From Pseudoalteromonas shioyasakiensis (GTDB taxonomy: Bacteria > Pseudomonadota > Gammaproteobacteria > Enterobacterales > Alteromonadaceae): DNA of 64,000 nucleotides. Position 1 is the first letter of the stretch. Every line of letters begins with the position of its first letter. The translations under genes were made by a program, and so were the position numbers. Below, piece by piece: positions 9,635-18,075 of this stretch. The notes beneath the pieces are model-generated. The model saw nothing but the letters and a program-made list of their open reading frames with translations, was not told where the DNA came from and did no database searches. The DNA is taken from contig CP058414.1 of assembly GCA_013391845.1 (NCBI GenBank), forward strand, positions 310,001 through 374,000. The letters run 5' to 3'.

Positions 9635-9775
9635 CTTAGATTGTCTGAGTTTTACAATGGTTTGTACACTTAGGAATCCTAAGCCAAAATTTTGCCACAC
9701 TCTTAAAATCCCTCCCAATCATAAAACTTAGCATTTCTAAGTTTTACATTGTTCTATATACTTAGCAACCCTAAG
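9635..9775. promoter_or_regulatory. Four-copy dyad operator CTTAG-N5-CTAAG between divergent operons
   Basis: Dyads lie at 9635-9649 (CTTAG-ATTGT-CTGAG, one mismatch), 9669-9683 (spacer GAATC), 9727-9741 (CATTT) and 9761-9775 (CAACC). Starts are 34, 58 and 34 bases apart, so the region is two similar paired units, each with a TTTACA-containing linker. Dyads of this size suit an XRE dimer, and the adjacent gene encodes one. The pairs flank the likely promoters of both arms. This is read directly from sequence; binding is inferred. Confidence 0.75.
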
Positions 9776-9801
9776 TTTTCTTAATTTGAGTTGTATAAGA
9801 A

Positions 9802-10350
9802 ATGCCCCACGTTATCAAATTAAACCAATACATTTATTCCCTTTTTATCGAAAAAGAATGCAATGGCTTTACAATTGTTGAGCTCAGAAATGAGTTATTA
9901 AACGTCACTGATACATATCAAGATATAGATGAGGCACGTAAGTTCATTTATAGACAAACGACAGCTCTTGAGCGGAAGGGACTCTTAAATTCAAAAGGAA
10001 GTGGCCGTTATAAAAGGTATTTTAAAACTGAGCTGTTTGATAACGCTACATTTGTGGCGAAACAGGTTGTAATTGACAAAGAAAAATCAATTAGCAGTCA
10101 TACTGATAATCAAGCATCTCAGCTTGTTGTAACCTTATTAAATGAAAAGAAACAGTTTGAGGCTGAGCTTGCAATTTTATTGGGGGAGGTTGATGAATAT
10201 AAAGCTCTACAGAAACGATTCCCTGAGCACCTTAGCTTGTTTTACCCTGCATTCGATGATGCTAAAAATAATTCAGCTAAGTTACTAGGAAAAGTTAACG
10301 CTTTAACTAATATATTGGCTTCTTTGGATAATGGTGCACGGCAATGCTGA
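9802..10350 (+). CDS. Helicase-associated 182-residue protein, probably winged-helix
   Basis: The N-terminal 80 residues (YIYSLFIEKECNGFTIVELR, then LERKGLLNSKGSGRYKRYFK) look like a winged-helix DNA-binding fold with a basic wing. The C-terminal half is a heptad-rich helix (LVVTLLNEKKQFEAELAILL) likely to form a coiled coil. It overlaps the helicase start by seven bases, implying translational coupling and a joint function. I do not recognise a named family. It may be a DNA-recognition partner for the helicase or a second regulator. Confidence 0.65.
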   Translation: MPHVIKLNQYIYSLFIEKECNGFTIVELRNELLNVTDTYQDIDEARKFIYRQTTALERKGLLNSKGSGRYKRYFKTELFDNATFVAKQVVIDKEKSISSHTDNQASQLVVTLLNEKKQFEAELAILLGEVDEYKALQKRFPEHLSLFYPAFDDAKNNSAKLLGKVNALTNILASLDNGARQC

Positions 10351-11724
10351 GAAGTTGGCAAAGGGAATGTGTTGAGTTAGCAGTAAAAAAATATACAACT
10401 ATTGATAAGCACTTTCTATGTCAGGCCACTCCTGGTGCTGGTAAAACAATAATGGCAGCTTCATTGGTCAAAGCGTTATTTGATAAAGGAATGATAGACA
10501 GAGTGATCTGCTTTTCACCATCGGTTGAAGTGGCTAATAATATCAAAAGAACATTTGGAAAAATAATTGGGTGTTCGTTTGATGGCTCATTTACGGCTGT
10601 AGGTGCCTCTATGACTTACCAAAGCTTATGCTCTATTCCTGAAAGTACCTGGGATGGGCTTAGAAAGTATCGTACATTTTTTATTTTTGATGAAATACAT
10701 CACTGCTCATTCTCGCAAGATAAATCTAAAATCAATACGTGGGGTGAGAAGGTTGTTTTCCATTTACAGGATATTGCAACTTACACACTTGCGCTATCGG
10801 GTACTCCTTGGCGCTCAGACGCCCTTCCCATTGCTTTAGTGAATTATTCTGACCCAGAAGGTGAGCTGATATGCGACTATCAATACAGCTTGAGTCAAGC
10901 TATTAGAGATAACGTGTGTAGAGAGCCCAAAATATTGTTAGTTGATAGCAATAGTATTTCAGATGGTAATGAAACATATAGATCTATAGCTGAATTTGTT
11001 AAACAAACTAACTCAACTTATCAAGAGATACTTAATAATGAGTCTGCACTTAGATATTTACTAAAGTTATCCGTATTAAAATTGTCGGAGATAAGAGATT
11101 CAAACCCGACTGCTGGCGGCCTAGTTGTCGCCTCTTCAGTTAAGCACGCTGAAATGATAAATAGTCTATTAACTGAAAAATTCAATCAAACGTCAACTAT
11201 AGTTACTTACTTACACGATAATTCAGCACAGAAGATCAGCTCATTTAAGTCATCTACTGCACAGTGGATTGTTAGTGTTGGTATGATCAGTGAAGGAAAC
11301 TGATATACCTAGACTACAAGTATGTTGTCATTTAAGTTCAATAAAAACAGAGTTGTACTTTAGGCAAGTCCTAGGGCGCATTCTTAGATCAAGTAAAAAT
11401 AAAATAGAGTTTGCTTGGTTATTCACATTTGCAGAAACAAGCTTAATAAAGTTTTCTGAACGCATTAATATTGATATACCAGATAGTTGCTCCTATGTTG
11501 ATATGGAATGTAGCACTCTTTCATTGTCAGGTGATTCATTGGAGTGCTCAACACAATGCAAGACAGGAAAAAATAGCAGCTTAAAAATGAGCTTTGATAA
11601 ATTACATGTAGACTATTTATCTTTAGGTATCGATGAATCTTGCACAGGTGAGTTACCTTATTACTCAATGAATAGTTTATATATTAAGTCTCTCAGATCT
11701 AGAGTAATAGAAGCATTTTTATAA
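10344..11724 (+). pseudogene. SF2 DEAD/DEAH-type helicase, broken by a one-base insertion
   Basis: The first part (10344-11303, 319 residues) has Walker A ATPGAGKT (28-35), the DEIH box (116-119) and motif III SGT (152-154). It ends prematurely at TGA 11301-11303. The second part is in the next frame and carries DIPRLQ and the motif VI QVLGRILRSS to a stop at 11724. Removing one A from the GGAAAC run at 11296-11300 restores S-E-G-T-D-I-P-R-L, the standard motif V context. The repaired protein would be about 459 residues, a normal length for a compact SF2 helicase. It follows the 182-residue gene with an overlap. Either a true recent null allele or a sequencing error; see findings. Confidence 0.85.
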
Positions 11725-11850
11725 CTATTAATATGGGCTATATTCGACGCTGATTCATTTCTGTTTTGATACGCTATAGTAAATTGCTTAACCAAATATT
11801 TTGGAGCGTCACAAGATGTTAATAGTTGGGTTGAATTTGCCTTGTAGAAT

Positions 11851-12369
11851 TTAAGCCTTATGTTCTTTATTACTTGCACTTGAGAGCTTTAAAACATCAC
11901 GTATAAAGTATGTTTTTTCTTGAGTATATTTTTCTCTGTCACCACCAGACTCTATTGCAAGTTTACGTTTTAACTTAGCATAGTCTTGAGCAACAATAGG
12001 ATGAGAGCGCAGATAATCACGAAATACTAACCTCTCAAACCATAACTTACTCTCAAATGGAATTAGGTGAACGTGGTGAGTCCTGACTTCGGGAGATGGT
12101 TTGCAAAACCAGTGCATTACATCTCCTTTATAAGGATGGTAACAGTAACCATTGCTTTCCAATACTTGTATGGCATTCTTAGAGGCCTCAAGACTCTCTA
12201 AGCCTACCATAATATCAATAATAGGTTTTGCAGCTAGCCCTTCAACAGATGTGCTTCCAACATGCTCAATTGTTCCGTAGTCGATATTTTTAATTAAGGA
12301 GCCGATAAACCGCTTTTCTATATCAAATAAATCAGGCCAATTTGGGGTGTATTCAACTATTGATATCAT
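11851..12369 (-). CDS. GrpB/UPF0157 family protein
   Basis: The protein from ATG 12369 (172 residues) starts MISIVEYTPNWPDLFDIEK, the usual N-terminus of this family. It carries the nucleotidyltransferase-fold signature EHVGSTSVEGLAAKPIIDIM and later HHVHLIPF. The frame extends to 12435, but the extra 22 residues do not look like the family, so the shorter start is preferred although its ribosome site is weak. GrpB proteins (not the GrpE chaperone) have a nucleotidyltransferase-like fold and unclear cellular role; they are often cargo in mobile elements. No operon partner is evident. Confidence 0.8.
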   Translation of the reverse strand: MISIVEYTPNWPDLFDIEKRFIGSLIKNIDYGTIEHVGSTSVEGLAAKPIIDIMVGLESLEASKNAIQVLESNGYCYHPYKGDVMHWFCKPSPEVRTHHVHLIPFESKLWFERLVFRDYLRSHPIVAQDYAKLKRKLAIESGGDREKYTQEKTYFIRDVLKLSSASNKEHKA

Positions 12370-12455
12370 CTTTTTAACTACTGATTCTATTAAACATAAT
12401 GTAGCGCAGAAACGTACTATTAATAAAAACAACACTAAAAATATTTACGATTATA

Positions 12456-12614
12456 ATGAATACACCTGAATTTGTATTTTGATCAAATACTACAAGCAGG
12501 CTAGAAAACCTTTACGGACTTTCACCATTAGAAGTGTTAAAGCGAAGAGTTTCCCCATTAGGAATTGATTTGAATGTATTTCTAGAAGCAGACAAAGTTG
12601 TCAGCTCTGGTTAA
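12456..12614 (+). pseudogene. Possible small gene fragment with an in-frame TGA
   Basis: From ATG 12456 a 52-codon frame ends at TAA 12612-12614. It has one internal TGA at codon 9 (12480-12482). The downstream part (SRLENLYGLSPLEVLKRRVS then PLGIDLNVFLEADKV) has coding-like composition and no further stops. I do not recognise it. It may be the tail of a lost gene or a mutated small regulator. It lies between the GrpB gene and the recombinase operon, both on the opposite strand. Confidence 0.3.
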
Positions 12615-12663
12615 ACTTCATATTTTGGTAGGCTGATATCTAATTAGCCTTAATAGAATCATT

Positions 12664-13062
12664 TCATCTTAACGACTTTATTTGAATAGGTTTGATTTTA
12701 CCACTTTTAAGGTCACTAATCTCATCTTTCAATTGTTCAATAACGTTGTTTTGTGCTTCACATATTGAAGCTAGTTTATCTCTTTCTCTTATACAATCTG
12801 ATAAACGAACCTCAAGACTTCTTTGCTTTCTAAGTCGCTTTTTTTTATTGATGACGTCTGAATCAATCTCCTGTTGCTTTAAGTAATCCTGTATCTCAAG
12901 AACCAGAACAGGGAAGCGAGCTTTCTTAAGCGCTGTAGGATGCTTCCCTGCTTCTTTTGCAACATTGTTTTGGCTAACCTTAGTGCCTACCTCAACATTA
13001 ATAGGTTTATTAGCTTTAAGGCGCTCAAACGCCTCTCTAAACAACGCTTCTGCTTTACTCAC
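12664..13062 (-). CDS. Small recombinase-associated protein with HTH and coiled coil
   Basis: A 132-residue basic protein. The segment VSQNNVAKEAGKHPTALKKA resembles a helix-turn-helix, and residues about 75-120 form a heptad-rich coiled coil (SLEVRLSDCIRERDKLASIC). It is the last gene of the recombinase operon, overlapping the preceding stop by four bases (ATGA). The layout recalls TnpC of Tn554, a small accessory protein encoded after two tyrosine recombinases. Homology is not shown, so the role of accessory or directionality factor is inferred from position and architecture. Confidence 0.65.
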   Translation of the reverse strand: MSKAEALFREAFERLKANKPINVEVGTKVSQNNVAKEAGKHPTALKKARFPVLVLEIQDYLKQQEIDSDVINKKKRLRKQRSLEVRLSDCIRERDKLASICEAQNNVIEQLKDEISDLKSGKIKPIQIKSLR

Positions 13063-15035
13063 TCAATGCTCCTTTCTCTTTTAATTATCTCAAGCACACT
13101 ATCATAAGCTTCAACCTCCTTTTTTAAGGATTCATATCGTGGAGAACCTTCCACTAATTTAGAAATTTGCTCTTGGTAATGCGCTTTATCATCTTTGAAC
13201 TCTTGCTCTCTATCTCCGTCGATAATTAAATCAGGACACATTTTACTTTCATTACCACCTGCACAATTCACAATGGAGTCAAAGCCGCCAAATTCACATA
13301 CCCCCTGTTTCAGGCAAAATCCAATAATATTACTACGACAAACAATAGCTCCATTTTTTTGAGCTTTTAATAGTTTTTTCCTATCACCATCTTTTATAAA
13401 GTGAATAACCTCTGGCTTAACAGGTGACTTACTGTGAGGAGCAATTAACTCACCTTGCACTACGCTCGTAATATTACGCGCCATTTCAGCGTAATATTCA
13501 TTTACCACCTCCCGCTCTGCATTCTGATTTAACCTTAAACGACCTGCATTGTTTTGGTAATGAAACTGCTGCTCACGAGTCCCATGCTTCATTTGCTGTT
13601 GAACCGATGATGCTGACACTTTATTCAAGGCGAAATGGACCGCAAGTGTTCTTCTGAATTGATGAAAATTAAACTTCCAACTTTGACCAACTTTAAACCA
13701 TTCCTGTTTAGCTAAAGAAGGAGTTAGCGCAAGCGCTTCAGAATAATCTTCTTGTGTAATTTTGAATAATTGGGGTTTAAAAACTTTCTCAGCCTTTGCA
13801 GTAACAGAGGAATAATCACCTATTTTTCTTGTCTTTGAGGTTCGGTGACTTGCTTGCCATACCGCCATGTTTTGAAAAAGAGGTGCAGAAAAGTCTGATG
13901 TTGTAACATGGCGCAACTTCCAACCAACTAAAGTTTCAGCAACACTGATAACACGCTCTAACCGCTTTGGTACAACCCAACGAGCATCATTATCAGGATC
14001 AGTTTTCGTTGTTTCGCCTACTAATAAGCAGTAATCACCTAGTCGCTCATCTCTATCAAGAACAAAGCACCCCACCCGTAATGATAAAGCCTCTTCCTTT
14101 CTCATAATTGAATAATACAATACATATAAGTAGCAACTAATCACTATACTGTTTAATAAGCATGAAAATTGGTCGATATTATAGGTACTGCCATTATTCA
14201 ATGCAGGACGACTGACATACTTTTCAAATAATTCCATCAAGCCATGCTCGTTTAGGTAGTCTTCAAACGACCCGTTATAGCGCTCTTTATTGGAGGAAGA
14301 ATGTTTATTGAATGGGCTTGCTTCGTAGTGAGAAGTCACTTTATTTAGATTGCTTTTTACTGTACCTGCAAGGTAGTTATATAAATTACTTAACTCATCT
14401 TTATATAACTCAAAGTTATTCAGTATCTCATCCAAATTCTGGACAAACTTCAGCCAGATCCGATTAGGAATATAGGCATTTTGTCCAGACTGATGTTTAG
14501 GATCAAACTGTTTATATAGTGCTATACCTGCGTCATCTAAAAGAGTGAAGCCTATCTGCTCTCGATTTTTTAATATTTTATTAAAGTAACAAACCGCACT
14601 ATTAACTAGCGATGGTGATTTTTGAGCATATTGCTTAGCAAACCCCTCTATAACTTTTGGGTATCGATGTAACTCACTAGCGATAACGTTGGCTGATGAA
14701 CAAGATCTAAACACAGCACTAAGGGGAATGTAATAAGCATTCAAGCTTCGATATTTACCAGGGAATAAATGACTGTAGATAATGTAATACATCAATTGCT
14801 TGAACAATTTTTTGTTTGTTTCATCGTATTCATAAAACTTATATTTAGTATCTCCGCCGAACGATGTGAAATCCCAAACATCATCCCCATACCGAGAAAC
14901 TATCTGACCTTCTTGATTGATAGACAGTACAAAGTCCTCTTTTGGTGGATAATTAGGTGATTGGTAACAAGGTGATGTCTGTGTTACAAACTCTACCTGA
15001 CCTTTAAATTTTAGGTTCTCAGTTAAATATAGCAA
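13059..15035 (-). CDS. Large tyrosine recombinase (third of trio)
   Basis: A 658-residue site-specific recombinase. The catalytic set is visible: Arg312 in SIMRKEEALSLR, His458 and Arg461 in NFHQFRRT, His484 in KHGTREQQ and the nucleophile Tyr493 in FHYQNN. The long N-terminal 290 residues have no domain I recognise. After the catalytic domain comes a cysteine cluster (about residues 565-605, including FCLKQGVC and CAGGNESKMC) that may bind zinc. It begins four bases after the preceding gene and overlaps the small downstream gene, so it belongs to one transcription unit. It is probably a catalytically active member of the insertion machinery. Confidence 0.85.
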   Translation of the reverse strand: MLYLTENLKFKGQVEFVTQTSPCYQSPNYPPKEDFVLSINQEGQIVSRYGDDVWDFTSFGGDTKYKFYEYDETNKKLFKQLMYYIIYSHLFPGKYRSLNAYYIPLSAVFRSCSSANVIASELHRYPKVIEGFAKQYAQKSPSLVNSAVCYFNKILKNREQIGFTLLDDAGIALYKQFDPKHQSGQNAYIPNRIWLKFVQNLDEILNNFELYKDELSNLYNYLAGTVKSNLNKVTSHYEASPFNKHSSSNKERYNGSFEDYLNEHGLMELFEKYVSRPALNNGSTYNIDQFSCLLNSIVISCYLYVLYYSIMRKEEALSLRVGCFVLDRDERLGDYCLLVGETTKTDPDNDARWVVPKRLERVISVAETLVGWKLRHVTTSDFSAPLFQNMAVWQASHRTSKTRKIGDYSSVTAKAEKVFKPQLFKITQEDYSEALALTPSLAKQEWFKVGQSWKFNFHQFRRTLAVHFALNKVSASSVQQQMKHGTREQQFHYQNNAGRLRLNQNAEREVVNEYYAEMARNITSVVQGELIAPHSKSPVKPEVIHFIKDGDRKKLLKAQKNGAIVCRSNIIGFCLKQGVCEFGGFDSIVNCAGGNESKMCPDLIIDGDREQEFKDDKAHYQEQISKLVEGSPRYESLKKEVEAYDSVLEIIKRERSIE

Positions 15036-15039
15036 GAAC

Positions 15040-16674
15040 TCAGCCCTCGTATTTTTCTATCTTTCGAGCCCATATTGGATGATAGTCTCCTTCCTCAACT
15101 CTCATCTGAGATTCAACTACCCACTCTTTCCTTTCTAGACTTTCATTATTGAACCAATTTATTTTTAGATTAACCCAATCGATTACAATATTTGAGGGCT
15201 TCCCTTCTTTCGTTCTATAAGAAGATGACTCGATAATTTTTAAATATTTAAAGCTATGTAGATTCCAAACATAATCAAAGGAATCATCATCTCTATAATG
15301 TTTACAACCTATGCAGCCTGTCGGAGTAACACAATCTGGGTGTGGTAGCCTATTTGTAGCACCCTCTATTAGTTCTGGTTTACCATTACATGGAGAGTTG
15401 AAAAGCGACACAGTGGGCTGTTCAAGCGCCAGAGGATCGTTTTCATCCCAAAACCGTCCAACTTCAATCATCGCCCTTTGTTGCGAAGGAAATTCATAAT
15501 TTCCTCTAAAGGTTGCCAAAGAATGATTACCAAAATCAGCTGCGGTTTGTGAATCTGATGCAAATCTCAATAAGATATTTAGGCCAACCTTTCTAAAGGT
15601 GCTTGGTGGCACCCAAGGAACACCATATCGGATGCACAATTCTTTAAACCTATTAGTATTGATTTCATTTCTTTTTCGGAAGCCCTCACTTTTTTTAAAA
15701 AAAGGAAACACCCAACACGACTCAGGGGCAACCTCATCTATAAATGATAAGTATGACTCAAAGCTAGGTTTGTATTGTTTAGGTATTTTAAACAACACTT
15801 CTCCACCTCTACGACTCTTGTACTCTCTAACCTCATAACTATCCCCTAAAGGCTTATAATCAAACTTAGTTCGTTTTAGGCTATAAGTAGGAGACTGATT
15901 TTGCATTGTCATCCCTAAGAATATAAAAACCTCGGACGCTACTCTGTAATTGAAAGCCACTAGAGCTTGGGTTTTAGTAAAGTCACTGTCTACCTTGATT
16001 GCGTGCCGCCTAGAAGCTGTTAAGTTGATCTTCTGCGAATTGATATCTAAAACGATAGGTAGTTGCCCTGATGACAAGGTAACCGCTTGAACAGACTGCG
16101 TAATTTCAAAACAGAACTTGGCTAATTGACTCGCATTGCTCAGTAATAATTTTTCAGCACTTCGCCCCAATACTGTAAGTCTCGGCCTGTACGATTTTAA
16201 TCTCGTTTGCTCCATAAAAAATGCAAGATCTTCAAAAGCTGCATTTAAAAAACGTGATATCGAAAGAAAGCTTTGATAGGCACTTCGATGTTTGATTTGC
16301 TTTAGGTTAGCCTTTGATAATAGATGTTCACTATATTCAAAAAGTGCGTGGCGCATATTTTCCAAACAATCAAATTTACAGCCCTCTTTATCTAAGTAGG
16401 TAAACATGGATTTAATATTTCTAATTGAAGTAGCAACAGTACGTGGGGAAAAACCAACCTCAATACACCCCTCAGCATGTTCTTTTATCGATTGGACAAT
16501 TTCAATTTGATTATGTTTAATCCAGAGGTATCTTAACCGTTCCAAATGACTCTTATTTTGAATAAAAACATTAGTTCCTCCCTCATATACCAAAGCAGTT
16601 AGATCCCACACCATTGAATTTGGATTATCAATTCTAGGATGACTAACTGTTAAATTAGGAAGCTTATGTCGCAT
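15040..16674 (-). CDS. Tyrosine recombinase-like protein with degenerate active site (second of trio)
   Basis: From ATG 16674 the protein has 544 residues. An ATG at 16704 would add ten, but the later one has GGTGAG seven bases upstream and overlaps the previous gene by only 11 bases. The fold is suggested by the C-terminal GNHSLATFRGNY, which retains the His and Tyr of a recombinase. The box I Arg is absent (FLGMTMQNQSPTYSL instead of an R-x-x-E motif), and box II reads STFRKVGLN rather than H-x-x-R. A cysteine cluster (HPDCVTPTGCIGCKH) lies downstream. It may be a structural partner of the two intact recombinases. Confidence 0.75.
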   Translation of the reverse strand: MRHKLPNLTVSHPRIDNPNSMVWDLTALVYEGGTNVFIQNKSHLERLRYLWIKHNQIEIVQSIKEHAEGCIEVGFSPRTVATSIRNIKSMFTYLDKEGCKFDCLENMRHALFEYSEHLLSKANLKQIKHRSAYQSFLSISRFLNAAFEDLAFFMEQTRLKSYRPRLTVLGRSAEKLLLSNASQLAKFCFEITQSVQAVTLSSGQLPIVLDINSQKINLTASRRHAIKVDSDFTKTQALVAFNYRVASEVFIFLGMTMQNQSPTYSLKRTKFDYKPLGDSYEVREYKSRRGGEVLFKIPKQYKPSFESYLSFIDEVAPESCWVFPFFKKSEGFRKRNEINTNRFKELCIRYGVPWVPPSTFRKVGLNILLRFASDSQTAADFGNHSLATFRGNYEFPSQQRAMIEVGRFWDENDPLALEQPTVSLFNSPCNGKPELIEGATNRLPHPDCVTPTGCIGCKHYRDDDSFDYVWNLHSFKYLKIIESSSYRTKEGKPSNIVIDWVNLKINWFNNESLERKEWVVESQMRVEEGDYHPIWARKIEKYEG

Positions 16675-17989
16675 CGAACATCTCACCATTGGTAAAGCTA
16701 TCAATTATGAGATTTGAATCCGTTTTGGAGCCTGTAAACATTGACCATAAAGCGTCAAATAACTGCTCTTCAATAGGCTCCTTTTCAATGAATTTTATAT
16801 ATTTCCAAGTGGTACTAGCATCTTTATGTAGCAAAGCTTCTTGAACAATCTCTATTGCATTCAGATTGGACATACTTTGGATTTTAAGGAGTTCACGCAT
16901 CAGCATGGTTCCGAAGGTAGCTCTTAGTTGATGAAATTTAAAACGTCCAAACTGAGAGTGACCTTTTTTAATAAGCTCTTCCTTTAATCTGAATATCAGT
17001 GTTCCAAAAGTCTCAGTTGTATATCTATTGCCTCGCGAAGTTAAAAAGATATTTCTCTGCATTTTCTCGTTAGCTTTAGAGCGCCTCAAGATGGCTTCAG
17101 CAGAATAGAAGTAATTGATTAACTCATCTATAAGAGACCTTGAAAAGTAAACTTCACCAGAAACATCGAATTTAGTCTTTACTCCAGTACCAGGCCCCAC
17201 CTTTACTCTCATGGTGCCTGTAATCATTTGATCTGGGTATGCACTTTTAAGCGCATCTAAATTGAGTGTTGTAACTGTCTCATGGCGGCAACCAGTTTGA
17301 AGAGCAACCTTTGCCATCAGATACAATTCATAGTTTCTGTGCTCAGATAAGTGATTCATTAAAATCTCTGTATTAACTTGACTAATTGGAGTTAAACCAT
17401 CCTCTAAATGATTGCCAGTACGCATTCTATTTGGAATTGAAAGCTCTGAAGAAAGAACGCCCATCGTTCTTTTAAACCCTACTTTGTCGAAAAATGAAAT
17501 AACCTTAATTTCATCATCAAATAAAGATGGTCGTTCACTCGCATATCCATGAACAGAAGCCCATCTATAAAAAGCTATTACAGAGTTCATGTTCTGTGAT
17601 GTTGTTGAAGGGGCTAGCAATCCACTATTTCTTAATTCAAGCAAGTACCCCTTATACCTAAACAAACAACGCTCTCTCTTTTTTTTAGGAAAATGTAACC
17701 AATGAACACCTGTATTTTCTAGCCAATCCGCATATCTAACTAGATGCGTCATTTCCCGATTAATAGTCTTCAAATCTTTCTGTAAGTCATGGTAACGGTA
17801 AAAAGCATATCGATTTGCTTCACGCCAAGGTTCACCATTTGAAAAAAAAATATGAGGAAATGATTTTATCGATTTCAAAGCATCGTTAGGAAAAAAGCTG
17901 TCATTACCTACTCGATGTAATGAGTTAAAAACCATTGGTTGATAATTTATTCTTTCGAGAATAGCCAAATCAATAACTCTACAAATCAA
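16664..17989 (-). CDS. Tyrosine recombinase/integrase (first of trio)
   Basis: A 441-residue integrase with a SAM-like core-binding region (residues 60-150) and a full catalytic set: Arg235 in TGCRHETVTTL, His353 and Arg356 in FHQLRATF, His388 in LLHKDASTT and Tyr397 in WKYI. It is the first gene of the operon and begins 72 bases inside the island from the comM stub, the usual place for an integrase reading inwards from the attachment site. Two copies of TTAGCGT flank the gap between it and the comM junction. Function: excision and insertion of the element, together with the next two proteins. Confidence 0.9.
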   Translation of the reverse strand: MICRVIDLAILERINYQPMVFNSLHRVGNDSFFPNDALKSIKSFPHIFFSNGEPWREANRYAFYRYHDLQKDLKTINREMTHLVRYADWLENTGVHWLHFPKKKRERCLFRYKGYLLELRNSGLLAPSTTSQNMNSVIAFYRWASVHGYASERPSLFDDEIKVISFFDKVGFKRTMGVLSSELSIPNRMRTGNHLEDGLTPISQVNTEILMNHLSEHRNYELYLMAKVALQTGCRHETVTTLNLDALKSAYPDQMITGTMRVKVGPGTGVKTKFDVSGEVYFSRSLIDELINYFYSAEAILRRSKANEKMQRNIFLTSRGNRYTTETFGTLIFRLKEELIKKGHSQFGRFKFHQLRATFGTMLMRELLKIQSMSNLNAIEIVQEALLHKDASTTWKYIKFIEKEPIEEQLFDALWSMFTGSKTDSNLIIDSFTNGEMFDAT

Positions 17990-17997
17990 TAATAAAA

Positions 17998-18075
17998 TTA
18001 GCGTAGAGTACCATCTGATTTATGTCTATATTTATAATGTAAAGAAGTAATGGGTATAGCTTAATTGTTTAGCGT
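17998..18075. mobile_element. Element end at comM with direct repeats TTAGCGT
   Basis: TTAGCGT occurs at 17998-18004 and 18069-18075, 71 bases apart. The second copy abuts the last native comM codon (GAC, reverse complement of 18076-18078). Paired short repeats next to a crossover point are typical recombinase arm or core sites. I place the island boundary at about 18075/18076. The other end is outside the window. Confidence 0.55.

Noticed and set aside
9635..9775. CRISPR array
   Set aside because: The repeated units are 15-base dyads with two unequal spacings and no cas genes; they are operators.
11296..11303. Programmed ribosomal frameshift in the helicase
   Set aside because: No slippery heptamer or stimulatory structure; a single extra base explains it and the same pattern occurs in two unrelated genes.
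1008..11724. Shango system (TerB-like protein, ATPase, helicase)
   Set aside because: The TerB-like gene is small, 9 kb from the helicase and in a separate unit; gene sizes and order do not match.
12480..12482. TGA as selenocysteine codon
   Set aside because: No plausible downstream hairpin or selenoprotein family; a simple mutation is likelier.
12664..17989. Certain assignment to Gamma-Mobile-Trio, RIT or Tn554 families
   Set aside because: Similar in plan, but I cannot confirm sequence relationship without a search; left as a comparison.
1..18075. Prophage or conjugative element
   Set aside because: No capsid, portal, tail, relaxase or mating-pair genes are seen in the visible part.
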